Shown piece after piece: positions 60,401-64,000 of a stretch of 64,000 bases of DNA (positions within the stretch are counted from its first letter, which is position 1; each line of letters starts with the position of its first letter). The DNA lies in NCBI GenBank assembly GCA_036897095.1, contig JAYMSP010000248.1, positions 1 through 64,000 of the forward strand, given 5' to 3'. Both the position numbers and the translations under genes were made by a program. The notes beneath the pieces were generated by a model. It did not search any database. It worked only from the letters and a program-made list of their open reading frames with translations, and was not told where the DNA came from. The DNA is from Plantago elongata. Taxonomy: Eukaryota; Streptophyta; Magnoliopsida; Lamiales; Plantaginaceae.

Positions 60401-60691
60401 AACAGCTACCTCGAGAGCAGGTACAGAGTGCCAGGAAGAAAGAGGCAGAATAGCGTCGTCTTTAAAGAGGTTCTGGCGGAGAGAAAGCTTCTTGAGGTTG
60501 GAGAGCTGTGAAATGCGAGGGTCTAAAGCAGTGAGCCGATTCTCGGTCAGGTCCAGCTCGGTCAGACTCGGAGGCAGCTCCACCGATTCGAGAGTGCGGA
60601 GCTGGCAGCCGGTTAGATCAACGATCGTCGATTCGGCGGTGTCTTCGCCGCTGGAGGGCGCTTTCGCATCGATTCCGGCCGGTAACTCCAT
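57411..60691 (-). CDS. SDS22: SDS22-type LRR regulator of protein phosphatase 1
   Basis: Six GT-AG exons (60691-60410, 59424-59194, 58763-58617, 58475-58333, 58243-58129, 57491-57411) join to 332 aa. After an acidic N-terminus (PSSGEDTAESTIVDLTGCQL) come about eleven 22-residue leucine-rich repeats of the SDS22 kind, for example LTELDLTENRLTALD, LQILELGSNKLR, LQELWLGRNRIRSI, IKKLSLQSNRLISM, LEELYLSHNGIVKMEGL, LRVLDVASNKLTEINGV and LEDLWLNDNQIASL. The C-terminal cap is TTIYLERNPCAKSPDYIATL ending QQIDSEFFA. SDS22/PPP1R7 proteins bind the catalytic subunit of PP1 and guide its maturation and activity in nucleus and cytosol. It lies about 1.6 kb downstream of STT3A's start in the same orientation. 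Length and exon closure indicate an intact gene. Confidence 0.95.
59757..60138. repeat. Tandem duplication of about 200 bp in SDS22 intron 1
   Basis: Two copies (about 59757-59952 and 59972-60138) share tttatattctatat, caccatgcctatgtaga, gattatcgccaaaaat and aacatacccctccattg. The differences are spread out, so the duplication is moderately old. Confidence 0.8.
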
Positions 60692-60864
60692 CGGAAAGAG
60701 GATTTGTTATTGATGCAAATTGAGGTAATGGCCTAATGGGGAAGTGCTGGTAATTTTATTCTCCTGTTAATTGAAGTTTAGGATTATTTACGTCTACACC
60801 CGCTATAATTACGAAATTAAATACATAACCATTCTAAATTACTCCTTGACATACAGGTCCCATG

Positions 60865-61095
60865 TATAATAGCCCACTTTTTTTTTTTTCTACCTCATTG
60901 CTATCTGCTTATGCTATTAATCCAGGCGAGCACTATGAAACCCTTTTTGAGGGGGCGGCTCTACCAACGGTGTTTTTTACATCCACAAGACTCGAACCTG
61001 AGACCATGCTTAAATGAATTCTAATCCCCCACCACTTAAGCCAACACCGATTAGTTAGTTTTTGAACTTCTGATCCATATATAATAGTCCATTTT
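60865..61095 (-). mobile_element. tRNA-derived SINE with target duplication, second family
   Basis: Read on the minus strand it has an A box-like ggcttaagtggtggg, a B box-like ggttcgagtct, and a body ending gaggtag plus poly-A (poly-T at 60878-60889 on the plus strand). The flanks tataatagcccacttt (60865-60880) and tataatagtccatttt (61080-61095) look like the target duplication. Its head differs from the SINEs at 19.3 and 43.4 kb, so it is a separate family, of the general Au-like kind. Confidence 0.75.
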
Positions 61096-61144
61096 TTAAC
61101 TGCGGAAGTCTCTTTTATGGTTGTAAATTATTCGCCCACATCAT

Positions 61145-61395
61145 ATTAACTATGGATCTAACGTGAGTCGAGCCAAACGAATGCTCGGTTCGAGTTCAAC
61201 TCGCTCAATAAGGTAAATGTGTCAAGTTTGAACCTTATTAATGCTTGTTTATGTAATGAGCCGAACTCGCATCGACTGGATAAAACTAGTTAAGAGTAAT
61301 TGTTTTAACAAATTTATATTTTTATATATTTTTAATATATAAGACTCGTTAAGATTCGTACTTTTTCAATTCTGAGTCAAGCTCAGATTTATTGC
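61145..61395. mobile_element. hAT-like MITE remnant with GAGCTCG-type repeats
   Basis: gagtcgagcc, gctcggttcgagttcaactcg and gagccgaactcg lie left of an AT-rich core, and actcgttaag and gagtcaagctcag to its right. The core with aaatttatatttttatatat and aactagttaag matches the element at 41815-42115 in layout. Ends not set. Confidence 0.4.
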
Positions 61396-61403
61396 ACTAC
61401 TTA

Positions 61404-61590
61404 CTCCGTCTTGAAATAAATGTCATATATTTTATTTATATTTGTCTCATTATAAATGTTATGTTTTTATTTTTGGTAATATTTTTAATCCATTTATACT
61501 TCATGTGTATTTGTCCCATAACATTTATACGATGCACATTAAACTTCGTCTCGAAAATTAAAACGCCATTTCTATACTTGGAGGGAGGAG
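61404..61590. mobile_element. Stowaway-like MITE
   Basis: Begins TACTCCGTCTTGAAATAAAT and ends, inverted, TACTCCTCCCTCCAAGTATA with gaaatggcgt inside, a pattern typical of TACTCCCTCCGTCC-type Stowaway ends with TA duplication. About 187 bp, noncoding. Confidence 0.6.
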
Positions 61591-61949
61591 TACATATTAG
61601 TCAAACTCGAACGCTTTTCTTTACTAGTTTTGGAACGACCCGGCACAATATTCTACAACAACATTTCAGGAACTCTTAACCGGCTCAGACTCTCCCATAT
61701 AAGCTTCCCATATAGCTCGCCACGTCACACGCAGGTTTGCTGCTGAATAATTTTTTTGTCCCCGGTTAAGATTGTAGTTGCAAGAATTGTTAGTAACAAA
61801 AGTAATTGAACAGTACAAAGAAGAAACTCTATCACACTTACTATAGGTAGATCACAAACCAAAACGCAAGAAACAAAGAATTCGGATTTAATCCTGGACG
61901 AGTCAGCAGTGAGACCACTTCCCCTTGAACTAAATTTATCCGCCTTAGT

Positions 61950-62040
61950 AAGCTTCAGGCCTTCGTCGGACAATTAGCTCCCAAGGTACAATGTCCAATC
62001 TCAGCAACCGCTAGAAGCTCAGCAGCAGAAGCTCTGTCAA
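61950..62040 (-). pseudogene. Possible last-exon fragment of an unknown gene
   Basis: After an acceptor-like ttttgacag on the minus strand, a frame reads ASAAELLAVAEIGHCTLGAN CPTKA and stops. It looks protein-like and is bounded as a final exon would be, but I do not recognise the family and no upstream exon was found. Confidence 0.2.
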
Positions 62041-62339
62041 AATTATGTGGTGAAAAACACTCGAATATCTAAAGTGCAGAAGGAAAAACAAAAAGGAGAG
62101 GAATTTCTGGTGTGCTCAAACAAGTAAGGACTGGGGGTATATATAGCTGAGAAAAAACGTAACATCTAGATAGACATTAAGCTAAAATTCGTAATTGATG
62201 TTTTAATTCTCACATTAACATTAGCAGTAGTGGGGAGGGGAGGTTTCAAAAAATTTGAAATTAAACCTCTTGCTCATTTAAGAAGAATTGTGCTCTATGG
62301 AAAATCGCACTAAAAAGAAATGTTTGAATGTTTTTTACT

Positions 62340-63330
62340 TGGAAATTCTTAGTTGCCTCTTGCAACCAATTCCCCAACAAATTTCACCATGTCGGTTGTT
62401 CTGAAATCTGCCACCAACAAATGGTTGTTGTGTTGATGAACCAGGTCTATTTTGTTGCGTTTAAGCTTGGATTGGACTCTGAATTGTGAGAATGGTTTGA
62501 TTATTTTTTATTTTGAAGTTGGCACCTTTGACAATGCGTGTAAGGTGTTTGACGGAAATCCTCACCGAAAATTGGTTCTTGGAATGCTGTCATTTGTGCT
62601 TTGGCGCAACCCAGACGTGCTGAGGAGGCTCTAGAGATGTTTGTGGATATGGAGAGATGGATTTAGACTTTAGATTTGATCATATGATGTGACGATGGTT
62701 GGTGTGAATTTTCGGTTGGTGATAGTTTAGGTGACTTGAGTTTTGGGTTGCATTGCACAAGTTTGTTTTTCGAGTGAAATGACACGACAAGTCTGATGTC
62801 AATAACTTGGTTATTGATATGTATGGATGGACTCAGCTTATAAAGGTTTTTGGTTAAATGGAGGTTAAGAATGTGTCTCATGGATGCCTGATTGCTAGTT
62901 ATGCTGCACAAGGGAATAAATTATGTTGAGTCGCTTGAGTGTTTTCAGTTAATGAGAGAAAAGAGTGTTAGGCTGAATCAGTGACTTTTGTTCGAGTGTT
63001 GAGCGCATGCGTTCACTGTGGGCTAGTCGAAGAGGGCAAAGGTTATTTTAACATGGTGACGGAGGCATTTGGAATTATGCCCAGGCTGCAACATTATGGG
63101 TGCATGGTGGATTTGCTTGGGAGTGCATGATTGCTCTATCAGTCTATACCAATGGTTGAGGAAATGTAAACCAAATGTTGTAATATGGGTGTGTTTGATG
63201 TGTGCGTGCAAGAAGTATGGGAATGTGGAGATAGGGGAACGGGTGGCAAATCAATTGATTAAGCTGGAATCTGGGAATGATGGGGTATCTATGCCAGTTA
63301 TGGTTTGTGGAAAGAAGTAGAGAGGATAGA
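62340..63330 (+). pseudogene. E-class PPR protein pseudogene (At1g77170-like)
   Basis: Fragments in changing plus-strand frames follow the order of a plant PPR protein: FTMSVVLKSA (about 62375), VAFKLGLDSEL, NACKVFDGNPHRKL (about 62535), WNAVICALAQ, RAEEALEMFVDMERW (about 62620), VRVLSACVHCGLVEEGKGYF (about 62990-63050), HYGCMVDLLGS (about 63095) and the E-motif region KPNVVIWGCLMCACKKYGNV (about 63170-63225) with GERVANQLIKLE. PPR proteins of this class act in organelle RNA processing or editing. Many stops and frame changes break it, the N-terminal repeats are missing and the stretch around 62640-62960 is poorly preserved. From memory the order and wording are closest to Arabidopsis At1g77170. 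Confidence 0.82.
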
Positions 63331-64000
63331 AATTGTTAATGTGTAGCATTTAGTTTGCTTCCACTTGGGGCTTCATCTTCCTCTTCAAGAATTTCTGAGA
63401 TGTTTAGCTAATGTTCTATGTGTGAAGATACATCAACATCAGCAGACATGAAGAAGCAGCTGAAACAGATATGAAGAAGCAGCCATCTAAGTTGAAGAAA
63501 CAGAAGAAAACATTCTTTCAGCTATTACGTTTTCTTCATTAGTTAACACACGACTTGTACCTTGTGCTTAAAGAGTGGTACAATAATTAGTTAAGAAAGC
63601 AGTTAGTTAAGTCTTTAAATACAGCTAAAGATTCATCTTTTTTGGTTATCAAATTCTATGTAAATCATTTCAATTTGGATGAAATTTCAGTTTTCCTTCC
63701 AGATTCTGGAAGTTTACATGGTATCAGTTAAGCCAGCAGTTACGATTACGTTGTGTTTTTTGAAAAATTGATTTTCGTTGCTATTATTGTTGAGATTCTG
63801 TTCTTTTCTCTCATCGATCATCCATGGCGGATAATGGTTCGATGAATGGTGTTTCTGGTGAGCACCATCGTGTTCATCAATTGGAGGTTGGAATCGATTT
63901 GCCATCTTCTCCGTATTTCTACAATCGTCAGATCAGCTTGGCATTACGATTGTTCTTGAGCAGTTGGATGAGGTGAATTATCAATCGTGGAGTTAGCAAA
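63331..64000 (+). mobile_element. Ty1/Copia LTR retrotransposon, 5' end only (fossil, cut by window edge)
   Basis: A promoter-like LTR ends in tttaca at 63718 and is followed at once by TGGTATCAG (63719-63727), the initiator-Met primer-binding site. About 100 bp on, an ATG at 63824 opens a gag-like frame (MADNGSMNGVS, SSPYFYNRQISLALRLFL) resembling the N-terminal domain of plant Copia gag. The LTR's own start is not clear and probably lies at about 63390-63440, just after the PPR pseudogene. Since the rest lies beyond 64000, whether it is whole cannot be judged; the visible part shows signs of wear. Confidence 0.7.

Overview
This window is nuclear DNA from a flowering plant. It is AT-rich and repeat-dense, genes carry GT-AG introns, and the coding content (class III peroxidase, AP2/ERF factor, STT3A, SDS22, PPR) is plant-like throughout. 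The proteins suggest a core eudicot; I cannot name the species.

Layout. 1-17 kb is gene-poor. It holds a tandem miniature LTR fossil (TRIM), several MITE-like elements, an unusual array of TTAGTTTC/GAAACTAA motifs containing a foldback (7.5-8.9 kb), a poly-A retroposon copy (9.6-10.4 kb), an eroded Copia fossil (10.6-13.3 kb), the 3' part of a Helitron with decayed helicase coding (13.9-15.1 kb) and an intronless Y14/RBM8A retro-pseudogene (15.7-16.1 kb). At 17.45-18.27 kb lies an intact intronless DREB A-4 type AP2/ERF gene with a TATA box. 18.3-44.4 kb is again almost all mobile DNA: SINEs, a Harbinger-like MITE, a second retroposon copy split by a hAT-like element, a 5.9-kb L1-type LINE on the minus strand, an LTR fossil holding a 995-bp hAT insertion with an exact 8-bp duplication, a third retroposon copy and a Stowaway MITE.

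44.5-60.7 kb is a gene island: a complete four-exon class III peroxidase close to Arabidopsis PER64 (+), then on the minus strand a complete 23-exon STT3A gene (777 aa, catalytic subunit of oligosaccharyltransferase) and a complete 6-exon SDS22-type LRR regulator of protein phosphatase 1 (332 aa). Exon phases close exactly in all three models. From memory, STT3A and the SDS22-like gene are also neighbours in Arabidopsis (At5g19690/At5g19680), so this pair looks like conserved microsynteny.

60.7-64 kb returns to decay: a SINE, two MITE-like pieces, a dead E-class PPR gene, and the 5' end of a Copia element cut by the window edge.

The four intact genes do not form one pathway: a stress/development regulator, a secreted wall peroxidase, an ER glycosylation enzyme and a phosphatase regulator. 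The least explained structures are the motif array at 7.5-8.9 kb and the structured poly-A retroposon family (three copies), whose repeated units fold like a hammerhead three-way junction but lack key catalytic bases.
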